A stretch of DNA of 64,000 bases from Pseudomonas sp. PICF141 (lineage in GTDB: Bacteria > Pseudomonadota > Gammaproteobacteria > Pseudomonadales > Pseudomonadaceae), in contig NZ_MUNM01000052.1 of NCBI RefSeq assembly GCF_002286815.1, forward strand, positions 1 to 64,000. Reading direction: 5' to 3'. Positions 53,266 through 63,287 of this stretch are shown piece by piece. The notes below the pieces were generated by a model that was not told where the DNA came from, ran no database searches, and worked only from the letters and a program-made list of their open reading frames with translations. A program made the position numbers and the translations under genes. Position 1 is the first letter of the stretch. Each line of letters begins with the position of its first letter.

Positions 53266-55044
53266 TCAGAAGTGCGCGGGTTCGAGCTCGTAGAGGCATT
53301 CGCTGCCGGCCTTGACCGACGCGCTCAACGAGTGGATGCGCGGCAGCAGGCGGGCGAAGTAGAAACGCGCGGTACCCAGCTTGCTGGCGTAGAAGTCATC
53401 CTCGGCCTGTTTGCCCATGGCCGCTTTGGCCATGAGTGCCCACATGTAGGCGTAAGCGGTGTAGCCGAATGCTTGCAGGTACTCGACCGAGGCCGCGCCG
53501 ATTTCGTTGGGATTGCTGATGGCCCGATCCAGCAACCACGCGGTCAGTTCGTCGAGGGTGTCCACGGCGGCGTCCAGTGGTTTGCAGAATTCGCCGAGGT
53601 CGGCATCGGCGCTGGCGGTGAAGTTGCGGATCTCGGTAGCGAACAAGCGATAGAGTGCCCCGCCGCTGGCGACGATCTTGCGCCCGGCCAAATCCAGTGA
53701 CTGAATGCCGTTGGTGCCTTCGTAGATCTGGGTGATGCGCACATCGCGTACCAGTTGCTCCTGGCCCCATTCGCGAATGTAGCCGTGGCCGCCGAAGATC
53801 TGCTGGCCATGCACGGTGGTTTCCAGCCCCATGTCGGTGAGGAACGCCTTGGCCACCGGGGTCAACAGCGACACCAGTTCCTGCGCACGGGTGCGGGTTG
53901 CCGCGTCGTCGCTGTACCTGGCGGTATCCAGTTGCAGGGCCACGTAGCTGGAGAACGCGCGCCCGCCCTCGTTCAAGGCTTTCATGGTCAACAGCATGCG
54001 TCGTACATCCGGGTGCACGATGATCGGGTCGGCGGCCTTGTCCTTGTTCTGCGCGCCGGTCGGCGAACGGCTTTGCAAACGGTCACGGGCGTATTCGACC
54101 GCGTTCTGGTACGAGCGCTCACCCAACGCCAGGCCCTGGATCCCCACGCCCAGACGTTCGTAGTTCATCATGGTGAACATGGCCGCCAGGCCCTTGTTCG
54201 GCGCATCGATGATCCAGCCGGTGGCCTCGTCAAAGTTCATCACACAGGTGGCGGAGGCCTTGATGCCCATCTTGTGCTCGATGGAACCGCAGGACAGCGA
54301 GTTGCGCTCGCCCAGCGAGCCATCGTCATTGACCAACACCTTGGGCACCAGAAACAGCGAAATGCCCTTGGGGCCGGCCGGCGCATCCGGCAACCGCGCC
54401 AGCACCAGATGAATGATGTTTTCGGTCAGGTCGTGCTCGCCGCCGGTGATGAAAATCTTGCTGCCACTGATCTTGTAACTGCCGTCGGCCTGAGGTTCGG
54501 CGCGGGTGCGAATCAGGCCCAGGTCCGTGCCGGCATGTGCCTCGGTCAGGCACATTGAACCGGTCCAGGTGCCGGCGTACATGTTCGGCAGATAGCGTTC
54601 CTTGAGTTCCTCGCTGGCGTGGGCATTGATCGACAGGCACGCACCGGCGGTCAGCATCGGGTACAGGCCAAACGACAGGCTCGCCGAGTTGACCATCTCT
54701 TCGACCTGAGCCGAAATCGCCTTGGGCATGCCCATGCCACCGAACTGCGGATCGCCACCCACACCCACCCAACCGCCTTCGGCAAAGGCCTGGTAGGCCG
54801 CGACAAAACCGTCCGGCGCCTGGACCGCGCCGTTGTTCCAGGTGCAACCCTGCTCGTCGCTGCTGCGGTTCAGCGGCGCGACCACTTCGGCGCTGATCTT
54901 GCCGGCCTCTTCAAGGATCGCGGCGGCCGTTTCTTCATCAATCACCTCGGCCAGGCCAGGCAATCGGGCCCATAGGCGGGACACCTCGAAGACTTCGTTG
55001 AGTACGAAGCGCATGTCGCGCAAAGGAGCTTTGTAATCAGACAT
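53266..55044 (-). CDS. Acyl-CoA dehydrogenase, long (592-residue) type
   Basis: A flavoprotein longer than the 380-residue standard, with an N-terminal extension and a C-terminal helical domain. Core motifs are M-C-L-T-E-A-H-A-G-T-D-L-G (about 160-172), K-I-F-I-T-G-G-E-H-D (about 194-203) and F-G-G-H-G-Y-I-R-E (about 412-420). The Y-E-G-T-N-G-I-Q segment (about 435-442) contains the catalytic Glu region. It introduces the double bond of beta-oxidation. It follows the transporter gene by 7 bp. Confidence 0.9.
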   Translation of the reverse strand: MSDYKAPLRDMRFVLNEVFEVSRLWARLPGLAEVIDEETAAAILEEAGKISAEVVAPLNRSSDEQGCTWNNGAVQAPDGFVAAYQAFAEGGWVGVGGDPQFGGMGMPKAISAQVEEMVNSASLSFGLYPMLTAGACLSINAHASEELKERYLPNMYAGTWTGSMCLTEAHAGTDLGLIRTRAEPQADGSYKISGSKIFITGGEHDLTENIIHLVLARLPDAPAGPKGISLFLVPKVLVNDDGSLGERNSLSCGSIEHKMGIKASATCVMNFDEATGWIIDAPNKGLAAMFTMMNYERLGVGIQGLALGERSYQNAVEYARDRLQSRSPTGAQNKDKAADPIIVHPDVRRMLLTMKALNEGGRAFSSYVALQLDTARYSDDAATRTRAQELVSLLTPVAKAFLTDMGLETTVHGQQIFGGHGYIREWGQEQLVRDVRITQIYEGTNGIQSLDLAGRKIVASGGALYRLFATEIRNFTASADADLGEFCKPLDAAVDTLDELTAWLLDRAISNPNEIGAASVEYLQAFGYTAYAYMWALMAKAAMGKQAEDDFYASKLGTARFYFARLLPRIHSLSASVKAGSECLYELEPAHF

Positions 55045-55051
55045 AGTTGGC

Positions 55052-57568
55052 TTACTCGGAAGTGGTCAGGGCATGCGACATGTCCTGACGTTGGGATGTA
55101 CCGGTTTCACCGGTTTGCGCCTCGTTGGCTTGCGCAACGGGGTGGCGCAGCAAAAAGTACGACAGGGCTGGAATCAGGATCAGCGCGCCGAGCATGTTCC
55201 ACAGGAACATGAAGGTCAGCAGGATGCCCATGTCGGCCTGGAACTTGATCGGCGACCAGACCCAGCACACAACGCCGGCCGCCAGGGTGATGCCCACCAG
55301 GCCCACCACCCGCCCGGTAAACGACACCGCGTTGCGGTAAGCCTGACTCAGCGGCAGGCCCTGGCGCTGGTAATGCAACTGCACGCTGAGCAGGTACAAG
55401 GCGTAGTCCACGCCGATGCCCACACCCAATGCGATCACCGGCAGGGTCGCGACTTTCACGCCAATGCCCATGGCCACCATCAACGCTTCGCAAAGGATCG
55501 AAGTCAGCACCAGCGGCAACAACGCAACCAACGTGGCGCGCCAGCTGCGGAAGGTGATCAGGCAGAACAGCGTCACCGCCGCATAGACATACAGCAGCAT
55601 GGTGCGATTGGCCTCGCGCACCACAATGTTGGTCGCCGCTTCAATCCCGGCCGATCCGGCCGCCAGCAGGAACTGGCGATCTGCGCTGTTGTTCTCCCGG
55701 GCGAATTTTTCGGCGATGCCCACCACGGCATCCAGGGTCTCGGCCTTGTGGTCCTTGAGGAAGGTGATCACCGGCATCAACGAGCAATCGGTGTTGAACA
55801 ACTCCGGGGAGTTGACCGAGGCTTGCTGCGCGGCGTAGTTCAGCACGTCCTGATTGCGCTGGATGCTGTTGAGCTTGGGGTTGCCTTCATAAGTGCCGGC
55901 GGTGATTTGCCGCACCGCGTTGACCAACGACGCGGTGGCCTGTACGCCTGGAGACTGCTGCAGCTCCCAGGCCAGGCGGTCGGCCAGGACCAGCGTCTTG
56001 TAGTTCAAGCAGCCTTCCGGCGCCGTCTTGATCATCACCGCGAACAGGTCGCTGGACAGCGCGTAGTGGCTGGTGATGTAGGCGTTGTCACGGTTATAGC
56101 GAGAGTCGGCACGCAACTCCGGTGCGCCACTTTCCAGGTCGCCGATCTTCAACTGCAGGCTGACCATGAAGCCGCCGATGCCCATCAGCGCCGCAACCAG
56201 AACTGCGCCCGTGGCCCATTTGGCCGTGGTGAAGCGATCGAGCAAGTCCCACAGTTTGCCGAAGCCTTTGTGCCCGTCTGCACGGGTGTCGATTTTCAGC
56301 GCACGCTCGGCCGCCTTGGTGCCGACGCCGACATAAGACAGTGCCACCGGCATCAGCAACAGCGAGGTGAATATCAGCACCGCCACACCGATGCTGGCGG
56401 TGATCGCCAGGTCGCGGATCACCGGAATATCGATCAGCATCAGCACTGCGAAACCGACAGCGTCGGCCAGCAGCGCGGTGACGCCGGCAATGAACAGGCG
56501 GCGGAAGGTGTAGCGCGCGGCGATCAGTTTGTGGGTGCCACGGGCGATGTCTTGCATGATGCCGTTCATTTTCTGCGCCGCGTGAGACACACCGATGGCG
56601 AAGATCAGGAACGGCACGAGCACCGAATACGGGTCGATGGCATAGCCCAGCCAGGCGACGATGCCCAGTTGCCAGACCACCGCGATCAGCGAGCAGCCGA
56701 CCACCAGCAAGGTGCTGCGCACGCAACGGGTGTAGGCGTAAATGATGATCAGCGACGTGACGACGGCCAGGCCGAAGAACATCATCACCTGGATCAGGCC
56801 ATCGATCAGGTCGCCCATCAGTTTGGCGAAACCGATCACCCGGATTTTGTACTGGCCCTTGCCCTCTTCCCCGGCCTTGCGCGCAGCGCTGTCACCGGCG
56901 AATTCGATCTTGTCGCGCAACTGCTCTTCGAGCATCTGCGAAAAGGCGTGGTAGTCGATGCGTTGACCGCTGGCCGTGGCCTTATCCAGCAATGGAACAA
57001 TGAGCATGCTCGATTTGTAATCGCTGGCCACCAGGCTGCCGACGATACCGGCGCGGGAAATATTCTGGCGCAGCTGTTCTATTTCTTCCGGCTTGCCCTG
57101 GTAGGTATCAGGCATCACCGGGCCACCCTGGAAACCTTCCTCGGTGACTTCGGTCCAGCGCACCGCCGGGCTCCACAACGACTTCATCCAGGCACGGTCG
57201 ACGCCTTCGGTGACGAACAGCTGATCGTTGACCTGTTTGAGCACGTCAAGATAAGCGGGATCGAAAATATCGCCCTGGGTGTTCTCCACCACCACCCGTA
57301 CCGAGTTGCCCAGACCGCGCAGCGACTGGCGGTTTTCCAGGAAATTCTGAATGTACGGCTGGCTCTGCGGAATCATCTTTTCGAAGCTGGGGCGCAGCTC
57401 CAGGCGCGTTGCCGCCATGTAGCCCAACACCACGGTGGCCAGCGCCATCAGCAGCATGAACAACGGACGGTAGTTGAATACCAACCGCTCCAGCAGGTTG
57501 CCGGAATGGCGGTCGAAATCCCGCAGTTCGCGGATCACCGGCATGGTTTCTTGTTTGATATTGCCCAT
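55052..57568 (-). CDS. MMPL-type RND transporter
   Basis: An 838-residue inner-membrane protein with about 12 helices in two repeated halves, each with a large periplasmic loop (about residues 75-260 and 490-640). It resembles MMPL/HpnN-type lipid transporters of the RND superfamily rather than drug pumps of AcrB length. No membrane-fusion protein gene is nearby. It lies between the propeller protein and the dehydrogenase, so movement of a lipid or acyl compound across the envelope is the best guess. Confidence 0.88.
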   Translation of the reverse strand: MGNIKQETMPVIRELRDFDRHSGNLLERLVFNYRPLFMLLMALATVVLGYMAATRLELRPSFEKMIPQSQPYIQNFLENRQSLRGLGNSVRVVVENTQGDIFDPAYLDVLKQVNDQLFVTEGVDRAWMKSLWSPAVRWTEVTEEGFQGGPVMPDTYQGKPEEIEQLRQNISRAGIVGSLVASDYKSSMLIVPLLDKATASGQRIDYHAFSQMLEEQLRDKIEFAGDSAARKAGEEGKGQYKIRVIGFAKLMGDLIDGLIQVMMFFGLAVVTSLIIIYAYTRCVRSTLLVVGCSLIAVVWQLGIVAWLGYAIDPYSVLVPFLIFAIGVSHAAQKMNGIMQDIARGTHKLIAARYTFRRLFIAGVTALLADAVGFAVLMLIDIPVIRDLAITASIGVAVLIFTSLLLMPVALSYVGVGTKAAERALKIDTRADGHKGFGKLWDLLDRFTTAKWATGAVLVAALMGIGGFMVSLQLKIGDLESGAPELRADSRYNRDNAYITSHYALSSDLFAVMIKTAPEGCLNYKTLVLADRLAWELQQSPGVQATASLVNAVRQITAGTYEGNPKLNSIQRNQDVLNYAAQQASVNSPELFNTDCSLMPVITFLKDHKAETLDAVVGIAEKFARENNSADRQFLLAAGSAGIEAATNIVVREANRTMLLYVYAAVTLFCLITFRSWRATLVALLPLVLTSILCEALMVAMGIGVKVATLPVIALGVGIGVDYALYLLSVQLHYQRQGLPLSQAYRNAVSFTGRVVGLVGITLAAGVVCWVWSPIKFQADMGILLTFMFLWNMLGALILIPALSYFLLRHPVAQANEAQTGETGTSQRQDMSHALTTSE

Positions 57569-57583
57569 GTCTGGGTACTCGCT

Positions 57584-58672
57584 CTAAGGGTTCGAGGGCT
57601 TATCGACGGACAGCGTCCGTACACCACGGCTGCCAACCACCACCAGTGCACCGTCGGCGGACTGAGTGGCGCCGGTCACCGGTGTCGGTGCCTGTTGCTG
57701 AACCAGATGCAATTGCGCGCCCGTGCCCTGGCTGACCAGCATCTGCCCGCCCTGGGTGAACAAGCGGTAGTTGCCATGGCCATCGACCAGGCCAGCGGTG
57801 ATGCTGACGCGCAGGCCGCTGTCCAGCGGGGTCCAGCTCAGACCGCCATCGGTGCTGCGCAGCACATTGCCGCGCAAGCCATAGACGAGCGCTTCCCCAG
57901 GCTTGCCGAGCACACCGAAAAAACTGCCTTGATAGGGTGTCTGCACGGCGGCGAACCGCTGTTGGGTGTCATCCCATTTGAGCAACAGCCCCTGCTCTCC
58001 CGCGATGTACAGCGCATCACCAGTGGAGGCGATGGCGTTGAGGTGAAAGCCCTGCGGGTTGTCGGTGCGGTCCTGGAACGGCGTCCAGCTCTGGCCGCCG
58101 TCTTCGGTGCGCAAGATCAGGTTGAACACCCCGACCACGTAACCGAGGCGGTCGTTGGCGAACCAGACATCGAGCAACGGTTTGTCGGCGCCCTGCGCCA
58201 TCAGGCGTTCACCTTCGGCGACCAGCAGTGGCCATTGTTCGTTGTCCGGTTCTGCACTGGCCAACGCACCGTAATGCTTGACCAGCAAGGCACCGATCTG
58301 GCGGCCGTCCAGTTGCTTGCGCCAGGTCGCACCGGCGTCGTTGCTGTGCAACACCACGCCGTCACCGCCCACCGCCCAGCCATGGGTAGCGGTTGGAAAA
58401 CTCACGGCATTAAGGTCGGCACTGACTGGTACCGCTGCCTGCTGCCAGTGTTTGCCGACATCATCGGTATACAGAATGTGACCACGCTGCCCGACAGCAA
58501 CCAGACGCTCGCCGGCACGGGCCATGCCCGATAGCGGGCTGTTGACGGCCAAGGCGCTGACCCTGGCCGGCAGATCCAGTACGTCGACATAAGCGGACGC
58601 CTGGCTCAGGCCCTGCAACGTTACAAGCAAGGCGCCGAGCGCCAACTGCAGATAATTCTTGTACGAACACAT
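57584..58672 (-). CDS. YCF48-like beta-propeller protein
   Basis: The start at 58672 follows GAGG at 8 bp and gives a signal peptide (to A-S-A) and a 362-residue secreted protein. The body repeats a W-x-x-G-x-x-G-x-x-x-x-T-x-D-G-G-x-S-W pattern (for example near residues 140, 185 and 280), the BNR/YCF48 motif of beta-propellers such as the photosystem II assembly factor. An upstream in-frame ATG adds 43 unrelated residues. Such proteins often accompany RND transporters and DUF1329 proteins. The function is unknown. Confidence 0.82.
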   Translation of the reverse strand: MCSYKNYLQLALGALLVTLQGLSQASAYVDVLDLPARVSALAVNSPLSGMARAGERLVAVGQRGHILYTDDVGKHWQQAAVPVSADLNAVSFPTATHGWAVGGDGVVLHSNDAGATWRKQLDGRQIGALLVKHYGALASAEPDNEQWPLLVAEGERLMAQGADKPLLDVWFANDRLGYVVGVFNLILRTEDGGQSWTPFQDRTDNPQGFHLNAIASTGDALYIAGEQGLLLKWDDTQQRFAAVQTPYQGSFFGVLGKPGEALVYGLRGNVLRSTDGGLSWTPLDSGLRVSITAGLVDGHGNYRLFTQGGQMLVSQGTGAQLHLVQQQAPTPVTGATQSADGALVVVGSRGVRTLSVDKPSNP

Positions 58673-58822
58673 ACCGCGTCCTCTTCGGAAAACCGCGCCG
58701 GGACACACGTCCGTGTGCCTGACGTTCCAACCTGGCGCCCAAAACGATCGGCATGCACCGACCGTCGTGCGGTCCCCTGCCTGGCAGGCAGCGGACTGCA
58801 CGGACGCTTTGTCACGGTTTGC

Positions 58823-60181
58823 TTAGCGAATCCCGTTACCGGCCAGGGACTCAGGCGACCACTGCGCCTTGGAGAGCGGATCGATGTACTTGATGCCGCC
58901 GTAAGGGCCAACCACACCGTTGATGTTGTAGGAGCCACCCACCAGGTCATAAATCATGAAAGGCGTGGAGTCCGGGATCTGCTTGTCGTAGCTCTGGCTG
59001 AGGAACGCGAAGGAGCCACGGTACAGCTGACCACGGGCGTCATATTGGTCAGAGGCCAGAGCGGTCCAGCTGTCTTCATCGAGGTAGAAGCGACGCTTCT
59101 GGTAGATGTGCCGGGCGCCAGACTTGAGGTTGCCCTCCACCACCCAGACCCGGTGTTTTTCCCAGCGCACGTAATCCGGTGCCAAGTGATTGGCGGTGGT
59201 CAGCGATTTGGGGTCCTGGGCGTAGGTCAGCTTGTAGGTGTTGTAAGGAACGATCATTTCCTGCTTGCCCACCAGCTTCCAGTCGTAGCGGTCCAGCGCA
59301 CCGTTGAACACGAAAACATCGTCGTAGGTGCCAGCACCGGCGGTGCCAGGGTTAGGCGTGTCGTACGCCAGGTTCGGTGCCAGTTTGACCCGACGCTGGC
59401 CCGGCAAGTATTGCCAGGCGCGGCGCGGTTGCTGCAGCGGGTTGGCGGCGTCCTTGAGCATCACCGCTTCACCGGCCCGGCGCGCAGGGCCGGTGTAGGA
59501 CAGCTTCATCTGGTAGTACACGTCGGCGCTGCTGATCGGCTGCGAAAGGTTTTCGTAGATCGGATAGGAAATGAATGCCAGGCCGGTGGTCGCCAGGCTC
59601 GGCACGCCAGCGGAATCGACGTTCCAGGAGTCGTACTTGGAGTTGATGTTGACGCCCTGGTAACGCAACAGGAAATTCCACATCGCCTCGTTACCCGACT
59701 GCGGAATCGGGAACGGCACACCGGGCAGTACGTTATCGATCGCCAGGCCGCCTTCCAGGGACTTGGCACCGGTGGCGTTTTTCACGCCATTGTCCAGCAC
59801 TGCCTTGGGCAACGAGACGGTGCGGTGGGTCGGGTAGACATTGACGTGGAAGCTTGGGAAACGCTTGGCCAATTCCACCGTGGTTGCACTGAGCAAGTTC
59901 TTGTACTGATCGACGTTCTTGCCGTCGATTACCAGCAACGGCTTTTCGTTGACGAAGGGGTCCGGACGCATGCTGTCACCGGACTTGAAACTGGCCGGCG
60001 GCGTGGTCAGGCCACCGTCATAGGCGGGAATGGAGCCGTCGGCATTTGCCGCCTTTTCGGCCCCGACCAGGGTCAGGCTGCTGCCCAATTTGGCAGCGTC
60101 CTGGGTTGAAACAGCGGCCTGTACCTGGGCGGCAAGGACCAAGGCCAGCGAAGCGGCCAACACGGTTTTTGCGTAGTTCAT
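58823..60181 (-). CDS. DUF1329 family protein
   Basis: A 452-residue protein with a signal peptide (residues 1-22, ending V-Q-A). The DUF1329 family is related in fold to LolA/LolB-type lipoprotein carriers, and has been found beside DUF1302 proteins in many proteobacteria. The sequence is rich in Tyr and Trp and ends with the W-S-P-E-S-L-A-G-N-G-I-R pattern. It lies 41 bp after the DUF1302 gene and probably acts with it in the outer membrane or periplasm. Confidence 0.87.
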   Translation of the reverse strand: MNYAKTVLAASLALVLAAQVQAAVSTQDAAKLGSSLTLVGAEKAANADGSIPAYDGGLTTPPASFKSGDSMRPDPFVNEKPLLVIDGKNVDQYKNLLSATTVELAKRFPSFHVNVYPTHRTVSLPKAVLDNGVKNATGAKSLEGGLAIDNVLPGVPFPIPQSGNEAMWNFLLRYQGVNINSKYDSWNVDSAGVPSLATTGLAFISYPIYENLSQPISSADVYYQMKLSYTGPARRAGEAVMLKDAANPLQQPRRAWQYLPGQRRVKLAPNLAYDTPNPGTAGAGTYDDVFVFNGALDRYDWKLVGKQEMIVPYNTYKLTYAQDPKSLTTANHLAPDYVRWEKHRVWVVEGNLKSGARHIYQKRRFYLDEDSWTALASDQYDARGQLYRGSFAFLSQSYDKQIPDSTPFMIYDLVGGSYNINGVVGPYGGIKYIDPLSKAQWSPESLAGNGIR

Positions 60182-60222
60182 CTTGTTATTCTCCTGCTTG
60201 CGTTGAGCAAATCAGTGGTGCA

Positions 60223-62235
60223 TCAAAAAGTGGTTTTCATCGTCAGGTAAACGGCGCCACGGTCCTCAGTCGTGGCACCACCACCGGAGAAGGCTGAGTA
60301 GCCGCCGCCGTAACACGCGTAGTTTTCATTGCCGCTAAAGGCATTGGGTGTGGACCCGTCGCCGCTGCCGGCATTGGCCGCGCCGCTGCTCAGACCGCTG
60401 GTGTCGCACTTGTCGGTCTCGCCGAAGGAGTCCACATACTTCAGGTCGATGAAGTATTTGTTGTACACAACAGCCCCTACGCCCACGGCATAGTTGCCGG
60501 TGTCTTTGGCACCGCCACCGGACACCGGTGACACGCCGTCCAGACCGATGTTGATGGACATCGGTGCGTTGAGGTCGACACCGGGAAACACCTGGTACCA
60601 GGTCGGTGTGAAGTTGACCGCGATGCCCCAGTTGTCCCGGGTCGGCTGGTCGATACCGCGATAGGTATCCTTACCCTTGTAGAGCGCCTCGTTCTTGCTA
60701 TCGAGCTTGAGCAAGTTGCTGTAGTACAACTCGGCGAGCAGGCTGGCCGAATCGAACACCGGGGTTTTCGGGAAGGTCATCAGGCCGTTGAGCGTCCAGT
60801 GCAAGGTGTCGCCGGTGGCGGCCATGCTGTCGCCCTTCTGCGGGTTGTCATAAACCACACCGGTGGCCGCCGTACGCCCCGGCAACAGGCCAAGGCCCGC
60901 GCCCAGACCGAGTGGGCTGTTAGTGCTGACAATCGCCGGAATACTGGCCAACGGCATGTTGTGACGAATGTTCAGGTCCGACCCGACGCTGATCCCGCCA
61001 ACGTCTTTGGACAGGCTCATGCCAACGATCTTGATGTTGTCGGCATAGGCCATTTGATAGGTGGCGGTGCTCAGCGAGTTGAGCGTGTTGATCACCGCAG
61101 GCACTTGCCCTGCCGGCCGGGTACCGTTGGGGTTGGCCGAACTCAGGCCTCTGGCATCCAGCCAGGCTTGCGGCAGGATTTCCGAGGTTTCGCGGTAGTA
61201 AACGCCGAGGGTGCCATCCAGCCAGGCCGGCGACCATTTGGCCATCACGCCCCAGTCTCCGCGCTTGTCCGGCGTCAGGTCGTGACCGCGACGCACATTG
61301 GTCAGCCCGTTGCAGGGCGCCAGACCACAACCCAGCGGGCTGCCCGGCACCACGCCATTGGTGTTGCCCAACAGGAACGATTGCGCACCGAAGCCGACCA
61401 GATCGGAGCCGCCATAGTAAGTACCGGCTTCAGGCAGGCGGGCGGCATCCCAATCGAGGAAATACTGGGCACCCACGGTCAACTCGGGATTGACGGTGAA
61501 CGACATCGACAACTGGTTACGCGGAACGAACAGTTCCTTGGCTTCGGTCCCCGGCGAGGCGGCCAGTTTGGCCAGGTCCAGGCCGGACTGGCCATAACTG
61601 ATCGAGTGCACCGGGTTGAGGATGGTTTCTCCCCAGAACACGTTGTGCTGGCCGGCCTTGGCGCTCAACAGCGACTCCTCGCCCACTTCGGTGCTGTAGA
61701 ACACGAAGGCATCGAGGATTTCGCCGGATGGACCGGTGTAGTAACGCTGGGCGTAGTTGCTCAGGTGCGGGCTGCCGTTGCCGACATTGTCGCCGGTGAC
61801 CCCGGCCAGGCGCGGATCGTTGGCCACCAGACCCGACCTTGCGTCATTGCCGTTGACGAACGGGTTGGAATTGGAACCGGTATTCTCGTAGGCCTTGTCG
61901 TACCAGCTGGCGGCGCTGACGCGAAAGCCCATGTGGTTCTGGTAGACCACATCCATCTCGGTCAACAGGTCGATACGGTTGGTGATGTTGGTTCCGGCCT
62001 TGCGGAAGTTGTAATCGCCATCGTTGTTGTTCGGTGTCGCCAACATCCGCTTGTCGGCGCTTTCGGTGCGTACGCCGTAGTTGTACTTCACGGTGTTATC
62101 AACACGCACGGTCCAGTCCGGGTTACCTGTCTCGAATTCGACCGCCTGCGCGACCGGCATGGCTGCGGCCAGAATGGCCGAGGCCAGCAAGGTGTATCGC
62201 GAGGGTGCGAAGCCGTGACTCTTATTGTTGTACAT
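60223..62235 (-). CDS. DUF1302 family outer-membrane protein
   Basis: A 670-residue protein with a signal peptide (about residues 1-32, ending A-Q-A) and a long run of alternating strands, ending in T-M-K-T-T-F with the C-terminal Phe usual for outer-membrane barrels. The N-terminal V-E-F-E-T-G-N-P-D-W-x-V-R-x-D-N-T-V-K-Y-N is the DUF1302 start. Family members occur in lipid, steroid and ester catabolic loci. It leads the six-gene minus-strand operon, so its promoter lies in 62236-62364. Confidence 0.87.
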   Translation of the reverse strand: MYNNKSHGFAPSRYTLLASAILAAAMPVAQAVEFETGNPDWTVRVDNTVKYNYGVRTESADKRMLATPNNNDGDYNFRKAGTNITNRIDLLTEMDVVYQNHMGFRVSAASWYDKAYENTGSNSNPFVNGNDARSGLVANDPRLAGVTGDNVGNGSPHLSNYAQRYYTGPSGEILDAFVFYSTEVGEESLLSAKAGQHNVFWGETILNPVHSISYGQSGLDLAKLAASPGTEAKELFVPRNQLSMSFTVNPELTVGAQYFLDWDAARLPEAGTYYGGSDLVGFGAQSFLLGNTNGVVPGSPLGCGLAPCNGLTNVRRGHDLTPDKRGDWGVMAKWSPAWLDGTLGVYYRETSEILPQAWLDARGLSSANPNGTRPAGQVPAVINTLNSLSTATYQMAYADNIKIVGMSLSKDVGGISVGSDLNIRHNMPLASIPAIVSTNSPLGLGAGLGLLPGRTAATGVVYDNPQKGDSMAATGDTLHWTLNGLMTFPKTPVFDSASLLAELYYSNLLKLDSKNEALYKGKDTYRGIDQPTRDNWGIAVNFTPTWYQVFPGVDLNAPMSINIGLDGVSPVSGGGAKDTGNYAVGVGAVVYNKYFIDLKYVDSFGETDKCDTSGLSSGAANAGSGDGSTPNAFSGNENYACYGGGYSAFSGGGATTEDRGAVYLTMKTTF

Positions 62236-62364
62236 TGCGTTGTCTCTCCGCCTTTTTGTATTTGTTTTAAGCGCAGCCGCCCTCGCGCAACCCTTGTTTC
62301 AGGTGTTTGCGTTTTTCAGGAATGAGGGCAAATACCGGATGGCTGGGGCCAACCGGCGCCTGAA

Positions 62365-62931
62365 CTAGCGATCCAGCTCCAGGATGAGTGCTTCGGCTTG
62401 CGGCCAGTGGCCAAACCCTGCTGCCGGATTGAGATGACCCACCTCGCCCAGGTTGAGCAGTTCACTGCCCCAGCTGTGCGCCAGGCGAGTGGCGGCATCC
62501 AGGCTGGCAAGGTGGTCGTTGGTACTGACGGCCACCACGCTGCGGAATGGCAGTGGCTCTTTAGGTAGAGGATTCCAACCCTGGGTACGCAGGGTTTCGG
62601 CAGATGGGTAGCCTTGCGGCCATTGAGCATCGAGGTCCGGAGGCGTGGCCAGCAGCGCGCCCTTGATCGGCCGACTGTGCTGCGCTGCCCAGTGCGCGAC
62701 CATCAGCACACCGGCGCTGTGAGCAACCAGGATCACCGGCCCGTCGATCTGCTCCAGCGCGTGCTGGATCGCTTCGACACGCTTGGCGCAATCGAGCTTG
62801 TCGGTTTCCAGGGGCGGCACACTGCGTACCTTGCACAGCCTTGCCTCAAGCAGCGTTTGCCAATGCTCGGCAACGTGCTCGCGCAGACCCGGTACGATCA
62901 GAACGGTTGCGGCAGTTTGCAGTTTGTCCAC
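62365..62931 (-). CDS. RBBP9/YdeN-family alpha/beta hydrolase
   Basis: A 188-residue serine hydrolase. The nucleophile elbow is L-V-A-H-S-A-G-V (Ser about 72). The acid Asp lies in S-T-N-D-H-L-A (about 138), and the catalytic His in G-H-L-N-P-A-A-G-F-G (about 165). This short form has no signal peptide. The gene lies upstream of the DUF1302 operon on the same strand, 129 bp away. Whether it belongs to that pathway is unknown. Confidence 0.85.
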   Translation of the reverse strand: MDKLQTAATVLIVPGLREHVAEHWQTLLEARLCKVRSVPPLETDKLDCAKRVEAIQHALEQIDGPVILVAHSAGVLMVAHWAAQHSRPIKGALLATPPDLDAQWPQGYPSAETLRTQGWNPLPKEPLPFRSVVAVSTNDHLASLDAATRLAHSWGSELLNLGEVGHLNPAAGFGHWPQAEALILELDR

Positions 62932-63287
62932 TTCAACACCTTCGCTTTCTCGATGACTCGACTGGCTCTATACGCCAGGGGCTTTTTGTAGGACTGACAT
63001 TAAAGACCCCCCACCCCAGGTGCTTTTCATTGGACGTCAGGCACTTTTCTTTTCATGACAAATTTGCCGAGACTGGCGTGCCCCGACCACTGGTCGAAAA
63101 AGCCCCCAGCTTCGCTGTGGGTCACTGTAATCAATGGGTGAGCGTCGTTTGCTCGACAACCACGCAGGGGCTTCTGGACAGAATCGGGTGAGTTCTCTCG
63201 ACAACGTCACAACTGTTCAATTGCTGATGTGCTGGATATAGTCGCCACGCTCATCCGAATCGCAACCGGCCCAGGAAAGAACTTCGC
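62932..63287. other. Divergent promoter region between hydrolase and AraC-family gene
   Basis: About 356 bp with no gene. It should contain the promoters for the hydrolase (minus) and the regulator (plus). No operator identified. An open frame at 62841-63191 is an antisense/intergenic artefact. Confidence 0.55.

Noticed and set aside
55073..58534. 1153-codon plus-strand open frame antisense to the MMPL transporter and propeller genes
   Set aside because: Composition is dominated by Gln, His, Arg and Ala with no family pattern, and the minus strand has complete recognisable proteins. It is a frame kept open by high GC codon bias.
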